Below, one piece after another: positions 1 to 8,846 of a stretch of DNA of 64,000 nucleotides. A model generated the notes under the pieces. That model saw nothing but the letters and a program-made list of their open reading frames with translations, was not told where the DNA came from and ran no database searches. How positions within the stretch are numbered: the stretch's first letter is position 1; each line of letters starts with the position of its first letter. The DNA lies in contig CAYTPW010000003.1 in the NCBI GenBank assembly GCA_964439935.1, forward strand, positions 1-64,000. Reading direction: 5' to 3'. Origin of the DNA: JABMQW01 sp964439935. GTDB lineage: Bacteria; Fidelibacterota; Marinisomatia; Marinisomatales; TCS56. The position numbers and the translations under genes were made by a program.

Positions 1-1329
1 ACATCTGTTAGAAATGACGGTAACCGGGAGTTGGAGAATATTCCGGTGGAGTTATTTCTCAACCGTGAGCGGGTGGGGCAGGTCGTCTCTGGTTTTGAGA
101 CCGGTCGAACCAGGGATTTCTTGTTTCAAGCGTACACCGGAGACAACGGAATTGTGTCCGGTGTAATGGCCATCCCAAATGATGATTTTCCCCTGGATAA
201 TAATTTTTATTTTAATATAGTGATACCAACAACTATCAATTGTACGGTAGTCGGATCGATCCAGCCGGAAATTCATTTGCTATTGACCGCTTTGCGCTCG
301 ATTGACGACGACAGTCATTACCTGTTTACCGAATCTCGGGTCGATTCAGTTCCGCAGGCTCTGTTCCTTGATCAAACAGATGTGCTCATTCTCTATAATC
401 CAGCTGATTTACCGGCCTCAGCCTTGGAAGAGATAAAAACATTTTTATATGATGGTGGCGGCATTATCTGGTTTAGTGGAGACCGTATCCTGCGGGCGGA
501 CAACAATACGACCGAGCAATTATTCAATTTACCGCATCCTCGCCAATTACGACAATTGGAAGGTGAAGCTTTTTATTCGGTTCGGGCGCCGGTGCCGGAT
601 CACCCATTGCTGGAAGATCTGGAATTACGGGATCTGGACAATGAGCTTCCCCAGGTCTTTCGCTATGTGGATGTTTCGCTGAACCGTTCCCACCGGACGA
701 TACTGGAAATGAATAATAACCGTCCATTATTGGTAGATATGCTGACAGAAGGTGGCCGGATATTTTATTTTACCTCTTTATTGGATCTGAGGTGGAACGA
801 TCTGGCCATGCGAGGACTGATCGTCCCGATCCTGCATCGCATGCTGATGCTTTTAGCGACTGACGAATCAAACATACAACCATTAGTCATTGACCATAAG
901 AAGCAAATTCAGCTGGATCGTGATCTGCTGAAAAGTGAGTGGGAGTTGGTTACTCCCAGCGGGAAACGAATTTTGCTGCGACCTGATTTCACCAGAGAAA
1001 ATTTACCAATCACCCAGACCAACGAGCTTGGCAATTACCAGGTGCGCGCCGATGGTGAATTATTCACTGTTTTTGCCACCCGGTTATCTGAACATGAATA
1101 TATCGACCGTTCCGCTGGTGAGCGCAGCATTATCGCTCGTCTCCCGGAAGATCGTGCCCGCTGGATCGTTGCAGAAGATGATCTGGCTACTGTCTTAAAA
1201 GAAACCCGCTTCGGCAGTTCATTGTGGAGGACGTTTTTAATGGTGGCGGTTATTTTAATGATACTTGAAACTATCATAGGCAGGATTAAGCCCGGAGCTA
1301 TCAAGCGCAAGGTAACCGATGCCGGCTAA
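1..1329 (+). CDS. BatA-like membrane protein, 3' part (5' end outside window)
   Basis: The frame is open from base 1, so the gene begins upstream; the first usable start inside (TTG at 31) is unlikely to be real. The visible 442 residues are mostly extracytoplasmic. A segment near residues 120-160 ('DVLILYNPADLPASALEEI', then a Gly-rich 'DGGGIIWFSG') resembles the Rossmann/glutamine-amidotransferase-like fold found in BatA/aerotolerance-type proteins, and a beta-rich CARDB-like part follows. One C-terminal membrane helix ('TFLMVAVILMILE') ends in a basic tail. Proteins of this architecture usually carry an N-terminal BatA membrane domain, here cut off. The stop overlaps the start of hflX by 11 bases, so the two are probably co-transcribed. 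The family call rests on architecture; molecular function is unknown. Confidence 0.6.
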   Translation, partial: TSVRNDGNRELENIPVELFLNRERVGQVVSGFETGRTRDFLFQAYTGDNGIVSGVMAIPNDDFPLDNNFYFNIVIPTTINCTVVGSIQPEIHLLLTALRSIDDDSHYLFTESRVDSVPQALFLDQTDVLILYNPADLPASALEEIKTFLYDGGGIIWFSGDRILRADNNTTEQLFNLPHPRQLRQLEGEAFYSVRAPVPDHPLLEDLELRDLDNELPQVFRYVDVSLNRSHRTILEMNNNRPLLVDMLTEGGRIFYFTSLLDLRWNDLAMRGLIVPILHRMLMLLATDESNIQPLVIDHKKQIQLDRDLLKSEWELVTPSGKRILLRPDFTRENLPITQTNELGNYQVRADGELFTVFATRLSEHEYIDRSAGERSIIARLPEDRARWIVAEDDLATVLKETRFGSSLWRTFLMVAVILMILETIIGRIKPGAIKRKVTDAG

Positions 1330-2587
1330 CCAAATTCCACGTGAACGGGAAAAGGCACTGCTGGTTGGTGCTGTACATAGTCAGTTAGACGTAGAAACTG
1401 TTCAGGAACATCTGGATGAATTATCATTGCTGGCGGAGACCGCCGGAGCCGAAGTCGTGGGGCAGGTCATCCAGAAATTGGCCCGGATCAATCCGGCTCT
1501 TTTCATCGGAAAAGGCAAAGCCGAACAGATGATCAATCAGGCCCGGGAGCTCAAAGTTGATTTGATCATTTTTGATGAAGATTTAAGTCCGGGTCAAGTC
1601 AAGAATTATCATAAATTGACCCAGCAGATTAAGATAATTGACCGGAGTGCCCTGATCCTGGACATTTTCCGTCAGCATGCCCGGAGCAAAGAAGCCAAGA
1701 CCCAGGTTGAGCTGGCTCAACTTGAATATATATTACCGCGCCTGACCCGCCAGTGGACCCATTTGGAACGGCAGATGGGTGGTATCGGAACGCGAGCCGG
1801 GGCAGGGGAGACGCAAATCGAGGTCGACCGGCGGCTGATCCGTGACCGGATTGGAAAACTGAAAAAGGACTTGGTACGGATAGCCAAAGAACGGGAAACG
1901 CAGGGTAAACGCCGGAAGAGCGCCTATCGCGTTGCCCTGGTGGGTTATACTAACGCTGGTAAATCAACATTGATGAAAGCTCTTACTGGAGCGGACGTAT
2001 ACATTGAGGATCAACTTTTCGCCACGCTGGATACAACGATCAGATCGATAACACTGGATGATTCACATAAAATATTATTGAGTGATACGGTTGGCTTCAT
2101 CCGCAAATTACCGCATCATTTAATCGCCAGCTTTCATAGTACCCTAAAGGAAGTAATTGACGCTGATCTGATTCTAATCGTTTTGGATGCATCATCGAAC
2201 CAGTTTGGCGAGCATCTGATTACCATCAATACGGTGTTGAAGGACCTAAATGCCAGTGATAAGCCGACTCTGATTGCTCTGAATAAGATTGATTTGGTAT
2301 CCGATCAGCAGCATATTCACGACTTGCAGAGCCAGTTACCAGATGGAATATTGCTGTCGGCCAAAGATCACCTGCGACTGGATAGCCTGCTGGATAAAAT
2401 ACGCCAATTCATGGATGCTGCGTATAAGGTGGCTACAATTGAATTAGACTATAGCCAGGGACGCGAACTGGCTTTGGCACAGGAAAATGTAGAAATTCTG
2501 GAGCAGGAATACGGCGAGGATAGTATAAATTTAAAGATCCGTGGTCGGGCAGATCGTATTGACCGGATCATCAGCCAGCTTTCATAA
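1319..2587 (+). CDS. hflX: GTPase HflX
   Basis: Ribosome-associated GTPase that binds the 50S subunit and splits or rescues stalled ribosomes in stress. The N-terminal HflX domain has the glycine-rich 'FIGKGKAEQM' motif, followed by the helical linker with 'QMGGIGTRAGAGETQIEVD'. The G domain follows with G1 'GYTNAGKST' near residue 208, G3 'DTVGF' at 256 and G4 'NKID' at 322. A C-terminal subdomain completes the usual bacterial length of 422 residues. The ATG lies inside the 3' end of the preceding membrane-protein gene, which points to translational coupling. A strong terminator follows 30 bases after the stop. Confidence 0.95.
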   Translation: MPANQIPREREKALLVGAVHSQLDVETVQEHLDELSLLAETAGAEVVGQVIQKLARINPALFIGKGKAEQMINQARELKVDLIIFDEDLSPGQVKNYHKLTQQIKIIDRSALILDIFRQHARSKEAKTQVELAQLEYILPRLTRQWTHLERQMGGIGTRAGAGETQIEVDRRLIRDRIGKLKKDLVRIAKERETQGKRRKSAYRVALVGYTNAGKSTLMKALTGADVYIEDQLFATLDTTIRSITLDDSHKILLSDTVGFIRKLPHHLIASFHSTLKEVIDADLILIVLDASSNQFGEHLITINTVLKDLNASDKPTLIALNKIDLVSDQQHIHDLQSQLPDGILLSAKDHLRLDSLLDKIRQFMDAAYKVATIELDYSQGRELALAQENVEILEQEYGEDSINLKIRGRADRIDRIISQLS

Positions 2588-2619
2588 ACAGAATTGCCAA
2601 TCGGATTGTTGCTACAAAA

Positions 2620-2653
2620 AAAGCCCCGACATGTTGTAACATGTCGGGGCTTT
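2620..2653 (+). terminator. Intrinsic terminator after hflX
   Basis: Perfect 16-bp inverted repeat (arms 2620-2635 and 2638-2653, core 'GCCCCGACATG') with flanking A and T runs. The A/T flanks on both sides would let it work on either strand, but the gene it clearly serves is hflX. Confidence 0.9.
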
Positions 2654-3031
2654 AAAATATCCCGTTTTAGGCTGCATTTCATAGACCGCGCTTAATTACG
2701 GTGGATGCCTCCCGAAAACAGCAAACTTCCTTTACCCCAATTGCTCAGGGAAGGCCTGTTTTTTGTGTTCGAAGTACAGCTTCCTATTCATACTGATTGT
2801 AGATCTTGAAATTGCGATGCTTAAAACGGGAAGTGTCAAAAAGCTTTTTCAAATATATAGGTTGACCCTAATTCGATGCAAATAAAAACGGATTATATTT
2901 GCAGTTTATCGCCTACCTATCTAACTGTTTGAGTCTATTAATTCTGGACTCATTATTGTCCGGAATAGAGATTTTTTCTCCTTCTGAATTAGCTACAACA
3001 ACCGCGCCAACTGAATTGTCGACGAATGGTC
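2654..3031. other. Intergenic region between hflX and the symporter gene
   Basis: No convincing coding sequence. It holds the terminator-like hairpin at 2715-2764 and a short inverted repeat TGCAAATA (2877-2884) / TATTTGCA (2896-2903) within A+T-rich sequence. Genes on both sides point into it, so it is a convergent 3' region. Confidence 0.6.
2715..2764 (+). terminator. Second hairpin with T-run, terminator-like
   Basis: Outer arms AAAACAG (2715-2721) and CTGTTTT (2756-2762) enclose an inner CTTCC/GGAAG pairing, followed by a run of six T. No gene precedes it on this strand after the hflX terminator, so it is either a back-up terminator or the end of a short non-coding transcript. Confidence 0.45.
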
Positions 3032-4537
3032 CTAACCGGTATGGAATTTTTTTCCTTCCAGCGTATCAACAACTGCCGCGCCGACCGCATCGCCCCAAAC
3101 GTTAACTGTGGTGCGACAGCGATCCAAAAACCAATCAATTACCAGAATAAGCGAGATACCTTCGATTGGTAGATTTACCGCCTGCAATACGATTACCATT
3201 GTCACTAATCCGGCTTCCGGGATACCCGCCGCGCCAATTGCAGCCAGCGTCGCGGTGAGAAAAATAACCACCATTTCTACTGAACCAAGATCTATGCCGT
3301 AGATCTGGGCAATGAAAATTGCAGCAACTGCTTCGTATAGGGCGGTACCATCCATATTTATTGTAGCACCTAACGGTAACACAAAACTGGCAGTACGTTT
3401 GGAAACCTGGCTCCCTTCGGTTACACATTGCATGGTCAGGGGGATCGTAGCAGCGCTGGATGCGGTGGAGAATGCTGTTGTTAGAGCAGGAGCGGTATTT
3501 AAGGAATAGCGGCGGATATTTCGTTGCCCGAAAAAACGCAGGATCAGGGGTAGAACAATCATGCCATGAATTAATAAACCGATGATCACCGTTGCCGAAT
3601 ACTTACCAAGTCGAATTAACTCTGGTCCGAATCCGCTGAAACCGCCGGCATCACCCAATCGTCCGGCGATCAGTGCGCCGATACCAACCGGAGCGGTCAG
3701 CATCAGCAGATGGACAATTTTCATGATTGCCTCATTGAGACCTTCAAATACTTTGATAACCGGCTTTCCGACTTTTCCGAGCGTTGTTAAAACACCACCC
3801 AATAGTAATGAAAAAATTATCAGAGGTAAAACCTCATTATTGGCCATTGAATTGAATAAATTGCGGGGGATAAGTCCGACCACTACATTACGTAATACCG
3901 CTCCCACCGAATGAGGTTTACCCTTTAATTTTTCTACAATCGCCAGATCGATCCGCATACCCTGGCCGGTGGCCTTCGGTTGGATTTGTTTACCAGCCGA
4001 ATTTTCCCATTGCTTCACTGTTATATGCGGCTTATCCGGACCGCTGATCTGTCCCACAACCCCCCGGATATTTTCCTGATCGGTGAGAATAACCATGTAG
4101 CGCTCGTCGTAGCTACTCCCCAATCCAGGTGTATCTATAATTATGGTTTGACCTTCAATACGATAGGGATTATCCAGCAATAATTCTCCGCCCCGCAGAG
4201 CAATCCGTTCTTCCTCCGTATCGGCACTGCCCGGCTGCACCAAATTTACCAGGGTTATTCCCACCAAGACCGACAGGGCAGTCGTGGTCATATAATAAAT
4301 GATTGTTTTACCACCGATTCCGCCCACGCGACGGATATCGCCCAGGCGGCTAATCCCGACTGTCATCGAAGCCATGATCAGCGGTACCACCAGCATCAGC
4401 AGGGCACGGATGAATAATTCACCGATGAATTTGATTCCCAGGCCACCGGCGGGCCAAAAACCACCGAACAAAACACCACAGATAATACCGGCCAGGATCC
4501 CGAATAATAATTTGTTTGAATTCGTTAGACGATTAAT
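3032..4537 (-). CDS. Dicarboxylate/amino acid:cation symporter (DAACS family)
   Basis: Secondary transporter of the GltP/DctA/SLC1 family, importing dicarboxylates or acidic amino acids with Na+ or H+. Family signatures are present: the serine-rich re-entrant loop 'FSTASSAATIPLTMQC' and 'LPLGATINMDGTALYEA' (the NMDGT motif), plus about eight hydrophobic segments. An extracytoplasmic insert of roughly 110 residues between early helices is larger than in E. coli GltP. The first ATG/GTG/TTG codon in frame (TTG at 4471) would cut away the first membrane helix. The frame continues upstream through that helix to an ATT codon at 4537 that sits 7 bases after AAGGAG, so I place the start there (501 residues). 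The gene is alone and convergent with hflX. Confidence 0.85.
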   Translation of the reverse strand: MNRLTNSNKLLFGILAGIICGVLFGGFWPAGGLGIKFIGELFIRALLMLVVPLIMASMTVGISRLGDIRRVGGIGGKTIIYYMTTTALSVLVGITLVNLVQPGSADTEEERIALRGGELLLDNPYRIEGQTIIIDTPGLGSSYDERYMVILTDQENIRGVVGQISGPDKPHITVKQWENSAGKQIQPKATGQGMRIDLAIVEKLKGKPHSVGAVLRNVVVGLIPRNLFNSMANNEVLPLIIFSLLLGGVLTTLGKVGKPVIKVFEGLNEAIMKIVHLLMLTAPVGIGALIAGRLGDAGGFSGFGPELIRLGKYSATVIIGLLIHGMIVLPLILRFFGQRNIRRYSLNTAPALTTAFSTASSAATIPLTMQCVTEGSQVSKRTASFVLPLGATINMDGTALYEAVAAIFIAQIYGIDLGSVEMVVIFLTATLAAIGAAGIPEAGLVTMVIVLQAVNLPIEGISLILVIDWFLDRCRTTVNVWGDAVGAAVVDTLEGKKFHTG

Positions 4538-4544
4538 GATGCCG

Positions 4545-4550
4545 CTCCTT
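4545..4550 (-). promoter_or_regulatory. Ribosome binding site deciding an ATT start
   Basis: On the minus strand AAGGAG lies 7 bases before ATT (4537-4535) and 4 before ATC. An in-frame TAA lies a few codons further upstream and no ATG, GTG or TTG lies between it and the first helix, so this site marks an unusual start codon. Confidence 0.6.
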
Positions 4551-4653
4551 ATTTTTGTTTACCAGTGATCGAATTTAAATAGCAGCAGCAGAAATTGAAT
4601 AACAAACTTGAGAATATATTATTGAGCGATCAGTGATCAACTGTTTATCCTTC

Positions 4654-4694
4654 AAATATTTTCTCAGTGCTCTCTGTGCCTTTGTGGTTCCCTG
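4654..4694 (-). repeat. Copy of a widespread 'ACCACAAAGGCACAGAG' intergenic element
   Basis: On the minus strand the segment reads ACCACAAAGGCACAGAGAG, then a near-repeat CACTGAGAAAATATTT. Sequences of this type (ACCACAGAGGCACAGAG and variants) recur between genes in many unrelated environmental genomes. Only one copy was noticed here. It sits just downstream of the small gene at 4708-4914. Confidence 0.4.
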
Positions 4695-4707
4695 ATCTTC
4701 GTCCCGA

Positions 4708-4914
4708 CTACTTCTTCTTCCGGCCTTTGATCTCAGAATATTTTTGAAAGTATGAATCACCCAGCTCAGAAAAAAAACTGACAGCCCGATTTGCTATCCG
4801 ATCCCCTTTTTTTGAATTCCGGATTCGCTTTATAACGACGTGGGCAATTGTATCGGTCAAATCCTGAAAATGAGCCAGAGATTCCCCGAGCCGTTCCGAT
4901 AGATCTTTACTCAT
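4708..4914 (-). CDS. Small hypothetical protein, 68 residues
   Basis: Starts at ATG 4914 inside the last codons of the upstream thioredoxin-domain lipoprotein gene; the two overlap by the 8 bases ATGAGTAA, a typical coupled arrangement. The product is charged and helical with a Lys-rich end ('GRKKK'), with no signal peptide or membrane segment. It resembles no family I can name. Support comes from the overlap and the plausible amphipathic composition only. Confidence 0.5.
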   Translation of the reverse strand: MSKDLSERLGESLAHFQDLTDTIAHVVIKRIRNSKKGDRIANRAVSFFSELGDSYFQKYSEIKGRKKK

Positions 4915-7045
4915 TGATCAATCCAATCGCTGTTTGAATATTGGTGACCGGTTGGTTGCAGGCAAAGTTTTTACAAACATAGACCGTTGTTTTCCCATCC
5001 AGTGCCGACTGGGTTTTAGTCCAGGGAGCAATATCGGACAGGATTGAATCCGATTCCGGTTTTTTGATCATGATAATTTTTCCGGGCCTGTATGCAGTTT
5101 GAATTGCTCTCAGCAGCTGTTCAGTGTTGTCATCTCGTCCACTGACAATAACAATTTCTTTGGGATTATCCAATTCAAAAAGGTGGGCGCTTAAAAGATG
5201 TGCGAATCCGGCCGGGTAATGCTGGATTTCATTTGAAAAAACCCGGCTGGTTTTAGCGGCCATTTCAAGCCAGGCCGGATTTCCGGTGTAGCGACCCAAT
5301 TTGGCCATTGCCAATGCCGCCACTGAATTGCCGGAAGGAATCGCCCCGTCATAGGCGGTTTTAGAACGGACCAGCAGTTTCTCGGCCTGGGAACTGCCGA
5401 GATAAAAGCCACCGCTGGTAGTGTCATAAAACTCGGTTTGCATCACATCTGCTAAATTCAGCGCTTGCTTCAATATTTGCGGATCAAAATCGGTTTCGTA
5501 CAGCTCCAGCAATCCCCAGATCATAAAAGCATAATCGTCCAGGTGGGCATCCAACCCGGCAACTCCGTCGCGATAGCGTTTTAATAAGCGGCTATTTTTT
5601 TGCATCAAGTTTTCGCGGATGAATTGCCAGGCTTTTCGGGCCGCTTGAGCATAGCGTGGCTCGTTTAATACTACCGCTCCGCGGGCCAGGGCCGCGATCA
5701 TCAGACCGTTCCAATCGGTTAATATCTTATCATCTTTGAAAGGATGGATCCGAATTTCGCGCTGATCGAACAGACGCCTGCGAGCTGATTGAACAAATTC
5801 CGCGGATTCTTCATCCAGGTTGGTGTCCAGTGCCAGATGCAGGATGTTGGTATTGTGCTGGGTACTACCGGCTTCAGGCTTGAAATTTCCCCCGGACAAT
5901 ACATTAAAAATCCGGCCGAATCTTACTCCATCCTCAATTCCCAAAACGGATATTAGCTCGGCTTGCGTCCACAGGTAAAATTTACCCTCCTCGCCTTCGC
6001 TGTCCGCATCTTCGGCCGAGTAAAAACCGCCCTCTGGTGCAGTCATATCCCTAAGGACATAAGTAAATATATCGCGCGCTGTTTGGGCATAGAAATCCTT
6101 GCCGGTGGCCTGGAATGTCTCGAGGTAAGCTAATGCGATCATTGCCTGGTCGTACAGCATTTTTTCGAAATGAGGAACCAGCCATTTTTCATCGGTGGAA
6201 TAGCGGTGAAACCCAAAACCGATCTGATCGAATATTCCGCCCCGGCGCATGGCAGACAGGGTCGTCTCGACCATGTCCACTGCGGTGCTGTCCCCGGAAT
6301 AATGAAAATAGCGCAGCAGATAGGTCAGATTATGGGGTGATGGAAATTTGGGCGCCTTGCCAAACCCACCCCTATGACTGTCAAACCGGCTTTTAAAACT
6401 GTCGAAGGCCTGCTGGTGAATTGATACGGGAAGTTCCGTTCCCAATGTTTGCGGTACCGAGTTGAGCAGGTGTGCTTTGATCCGGTCGATCGACTGGTTT
6501 ATATCATCCGGCCGATTTTTCCAGGCATCACTCAGGGAAGGTAGAAGCTGCAGCATTCCGGGTCGACCGAAGCGGCCTTCTCTAGGGAAATAAGTACCAG
6601 CGAAAAACGGTTCTTTATCCGGGGTCATAACTATCGTAAGCGGCCAGCCACCGCTGCCGGTCATGGCCTGGCAGACCGACATATACAGGTGATCGATCTC
6701 CGGTAATTCCTCCCGGTCAACCTTGATTGAAATAAAATTGTCATTCAGCAGTTTGGCGACACTGTCATCCTCGAATGATTCGTGTTCCATCACGTGGCAC
6801 CAGTGACAGGTGGAATAGCCGATGGAGAGGAAGATCGGTTTATTCGATTGCCGGGCCAGTTCAAATGCCTGCTCACCCCAGGGGTACCAGTCGACCGGAT
6901 TATCGGCGTGCTGTAGTAAATAGGGACTCTGTTCATTTTTCAGATGATTCATGGTGACCTTCTTTGAGCTGGCAGACTGCTCTTGTGACGAGCAGGAGGT
7001 TAGCACAACCGCCAGCAAGATTAGATAAATTGATTTAATACTCAT
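4907..7045 (-). CDS. Thioredoxin-domain lipoprotein, YyaL/SSP411 (DUF255) family
   Basis: A 712-residue protein with a lipoprotein signal (lipobox 'VVLTSC', Cys18), so probably anchored in the periplasm or outer membrane. A thioredoxin-like DUF255 domain follows, with the family hallmark 'SPYLLQHADNPVDWYPWG' and the active-site motif C80-H-W-C83. The remainder is the alpha/alpha-toroid (six-hairpin glycosidase-like) region with 'FGKAPKFPSPHNL', 'HFEKMLYDQA' and 'DDKILTDWNGLMI', all family markers. Length matches full-length relatives such as mammalian SPATA20. The biochemical role is not established; a redox-linked or carbohydrate-related function has been proposed for the family. It is divergent from the sodium:solute symporter gene and overlaps the small gene downstream. 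Confidence 0.9.
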   Translation of the reverse strand: MSIKSIYLILLAVVLTSCSSQEQSASSKKVTMNHLKNEQSPYLLQHADNPVDWYPWGEQAFELARQSNKPIFLSIGYSTCHWCHVMEHESFEDDSVAKLLNDNFISIKVDREELPEIDHLYMSVCQAMTGSGGWPLTIVMTPDKEPFFAGTYFPREGRFGRPGMLQLLPSLSDAWKNRPDDINQSIDRIKAHLLNSVPQTLGTELPVSIHQQAFDSFKSRFDSHRGGFGKAPKFPSPHNLTYLLRYFHYSGDSTAVDMVETTLSAMRRGGIFDQIGFGFHRYSTDEKWLVPHFEKMLYDQAMIALAYLETFQATGKDFYAQTARDIFTYVLRDMTAPEGGFYSAEDADSEGEEGKFYLWTQAELISVLGIEDGVRFGRIFNVLSGGNFKPEAGSTQHNTNILHLALDTNLDEESAEFVQSARRRLFDQREIRIHPFKDDKILTDWNGLMIAALARGAVVLNEPRYAQAARKAWQFIRENLMQKNSRLLKRYRDGVAGLDAHLDDYAFMIWGLLELYETDFDPQILKQALNLADVMQTEFYDTTSGGFYLGSSQAEKLLVRSKTAYDGAIPSGNSVAALAMAKLGRYTGNPAWLEMAAKTSRVFSNEIQHYPAGFAHLLSAHLFELDNPKEIVIVSGRDDNTEQLLRAIQTAYRPGKIIMIKKPESDSILSDIAPWTKTQSALDGKTTVYVCKNFACNQPVTNIQTAIGLINE

Positions 7046-7216
7046 TGATAAACCAGTTTGAATAATGATTAACTTAATTTTCCCACAATCCGTTTACTGC
7101 TTAATTGAGAATAGGTTTCAATAAATAAATTGGTACAATGGGGTTGGGAGCAGGAGTCGTCCACCTTAAATTCCAGCTGAAAAAATTCCCGACGATAAAA
7201 TAATGAGAGCTGATCA

Positions 7217-8641
7217 ATGACCTATTTGACCGTAATCTTGGTTTACCTGTTTGCTTTGATCGGAGTTGGTATCTATAAATCGACCAAGGTCAAGACCCAG
7301 AGTGATTTTGCAGTGGCCGGGCGCAAACTGACACCGTGGATCCTGGTGGGAACGATGCTGGCAACCTGGATCGGTACCGGCTCGATCCTCGGCAATGCCG
7401 GGAAAACCTACCAGACCGGGATGGCCGCCCTGATCCTGCCGATCGGCGGTACGCTGGGGATTCTGATCCTGACAAGGATTGCGGGCAAGGTACGCAGTTT
7501 CGGGAAATATACCGTTCCTGAGATTCTGGGAGTACGCTACGGTCAATCGGCGCGGTTGTTGAGTGTGATCGCACTGGTGATGGCCTACCTGGTGATCGTC
7601 AGTTACCAGTACAATGCCGGTGGGGCAGTGATCGAGACTGTGCTGCGCAACCCAGAGACCGGTCAGTCCCTGATCGATGCTCAGACGGCGACGATCGTCG
7701 CTGCAATATTCATTATCGCCTACACCATGCTGGCGGGCCTGATCAGTGTGGCCTATACCGACGTGGCCAACGGCATAATAATGACCGTGTCACTGTGTAT
7801 CGCCTTCCCGATTCTATGGATCAAAGCGGGGGGCTGGTCGGGAATGGAAGCCTCTTTCCTGGCCATGGATAAACCGCAGCACATGCAGTTTTTCGGGGTC
7901 TATTCGGCACTGGACATCCTGAATTTCTGTCTGCCGCCGTTTTTGCTGGTGCTGGGTGATGCCAATATGTACCAGCGTTTTTCAGCCGCCCGTGACGCAG
8001 ACAGCGCCACCAAAGCGACCAATTTCCTGGTGATCGCGGTGCTGGCGATCGAATTGCTGATCATCGCCTCGGCCTGGGTCAGCTCCAGCCTGATCCCTGA
8101 TGCCGAAGTCGGGAAGCATGTATTGATCTACGCGGCCCACCAATTCCTGCCAATTTTCCTGGGGGCGATCATGCTGACGACGATCGTGGGGATAATCATC
8201 TCCACCGCTGACTCCTACCTGCTGGTACCGGCCACCACCCTGATCCGGGATGTTTACCTGCAATATATAAATCCTGAAGCTAACGAAAAGAAAATTGTGC
8301 TCCTGAGCCGGCTGGTGGTACTGGGATTGGGAATCCTGGCCTACCTGGTTTCCCGGGGCTTTTCAGAATCGGCGGGCTTTTTTGAGAAGGCGCTGTATGC
8401 TTACACAATCTATGGCGCAGCCATTACACCAGCCCTGTTCGCAGCCTTTTTCTGGAAAGGAGCCACCAAGGCCGGGGCGGTTGCTTCAATTGTGGCCGGA
8501 ACAGTAACGACATTACTTTGGAAGGAAGTGGGACTGCCGGCGTCTTTAACAGGTAGCATTGATGAGGTCCTACCGGCAATCACGGTTTCGGTGATTTGTT
8601 TGATTGTGTTTAGCAAGGTAAAACTTGCCAAGCCGAAGTAG
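7217..8641 (+). CDS. Sodium:solute symporter (SSS family)
   Basis: Inner-membrane Na+-coupled transporter of 474 residues with about 13 hydrophobic segments. It opens with the family pattern 'VGIYKSTKVKTQSDFAVAGR' and 'WIGTGSILGNAGKTY', and carries the 'TTIVGIIISTADSYLLV' helix that contributes to the Na+ site in SSS proteins. The substrate cannot be told from sequence; relatives carry sugars, proline, pantothenate or other organic anions. G+C content is clearly higher than in the insert that follows. A related but broken sequence lies at 10868-10951, so a second family member once stood nearby. The 171-base gap before it is shared with the divergent lipoprotein gene. Confidence 0.9.
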   Translation: MTYLTVILVYLFALIGVGIYKSTKVKTQSDFAVAGRKLTPWILVGTMLATWIGTGSILGNAGKTYQTGMAALILPIGGTLGILILTRIAGKVRSFGKYTVPEILGVRYGQSARLLSVIALVMAYLVIVSYQYNAGGAVIETVLRNPETGQSLIDAQTATIVAAIFIIAYTMLAGLISVAYTDVANGIIMTVSLCIAFPILWIKAGGWSGMEASFLAMDKPQHMQFFGVYSALDILNFCLPPFLLVLGDANMYQRFSAARDADSATKATNFLVIAVLAIELLIIASAWVSSSLIPDAEVGKHVLIYAAHQFLPIFLGAIMLTTIVGIIISTADSYLLVPATTLIRDVYLQYINPEANEKKIVLLSRLVVLGLGILAYLVSRGFSESAGFFEKALYAYTIYGAAITPALFAAFFWKGATKAGAVASIVAGTVTTLLWKEVGLPASLTGSIDEVLPAITVSVICLIVFSKVKLAKPK

Positions 8642-8653
8642 CTTCTACTTCGG
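8633..8653 (+). terminator. Hairpin over the symporter stop codon
   Basis: Arms CCGAAGTA (8633-8640) and TACTTCGG (8646-8653) with a 5-base loop span the TAG stop. No T-run follows, so termination is uncertain; it may simply protect the 3' end. Confidence 0.35.
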
Positions 8654-8846
8654 TGGTGGGTGAAGAAAATGGAGAAATAAAGATTAACTGCCTAACTCAC
8701 CGACGCAAACTTAATCGACCGTCAGTCTGTGGCTGACGATTCCAATTCTAATAACTTTAGTTTCCTCAATTGTCTTGCCTCACGAAGCCTTGGCGTAGCG
8801 TGACTACCAGCATTTCTCGTCACTAACAGCCTATGGCTGCATGTTT
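8654..8846. other. Intergenic region with short hairpins
   Basis: Non-coding. It contains two small inverted repeats, CGTCAG/CTGACG (8720-8725, 8733-8738) and CAGCC/GGCTG (8827-8831, 8835-8839). It marks the composition change from the G+C-richer symporter gene to the A+T-rich insert. Confidence 0.5.

Noticed and set aside
3582..3914. 110-codon open frame on the plus strand inside the symporter region
   Set aside because: Antisense to conserved transporter helices; Pro/Ser-rich reading typical of a shadow.
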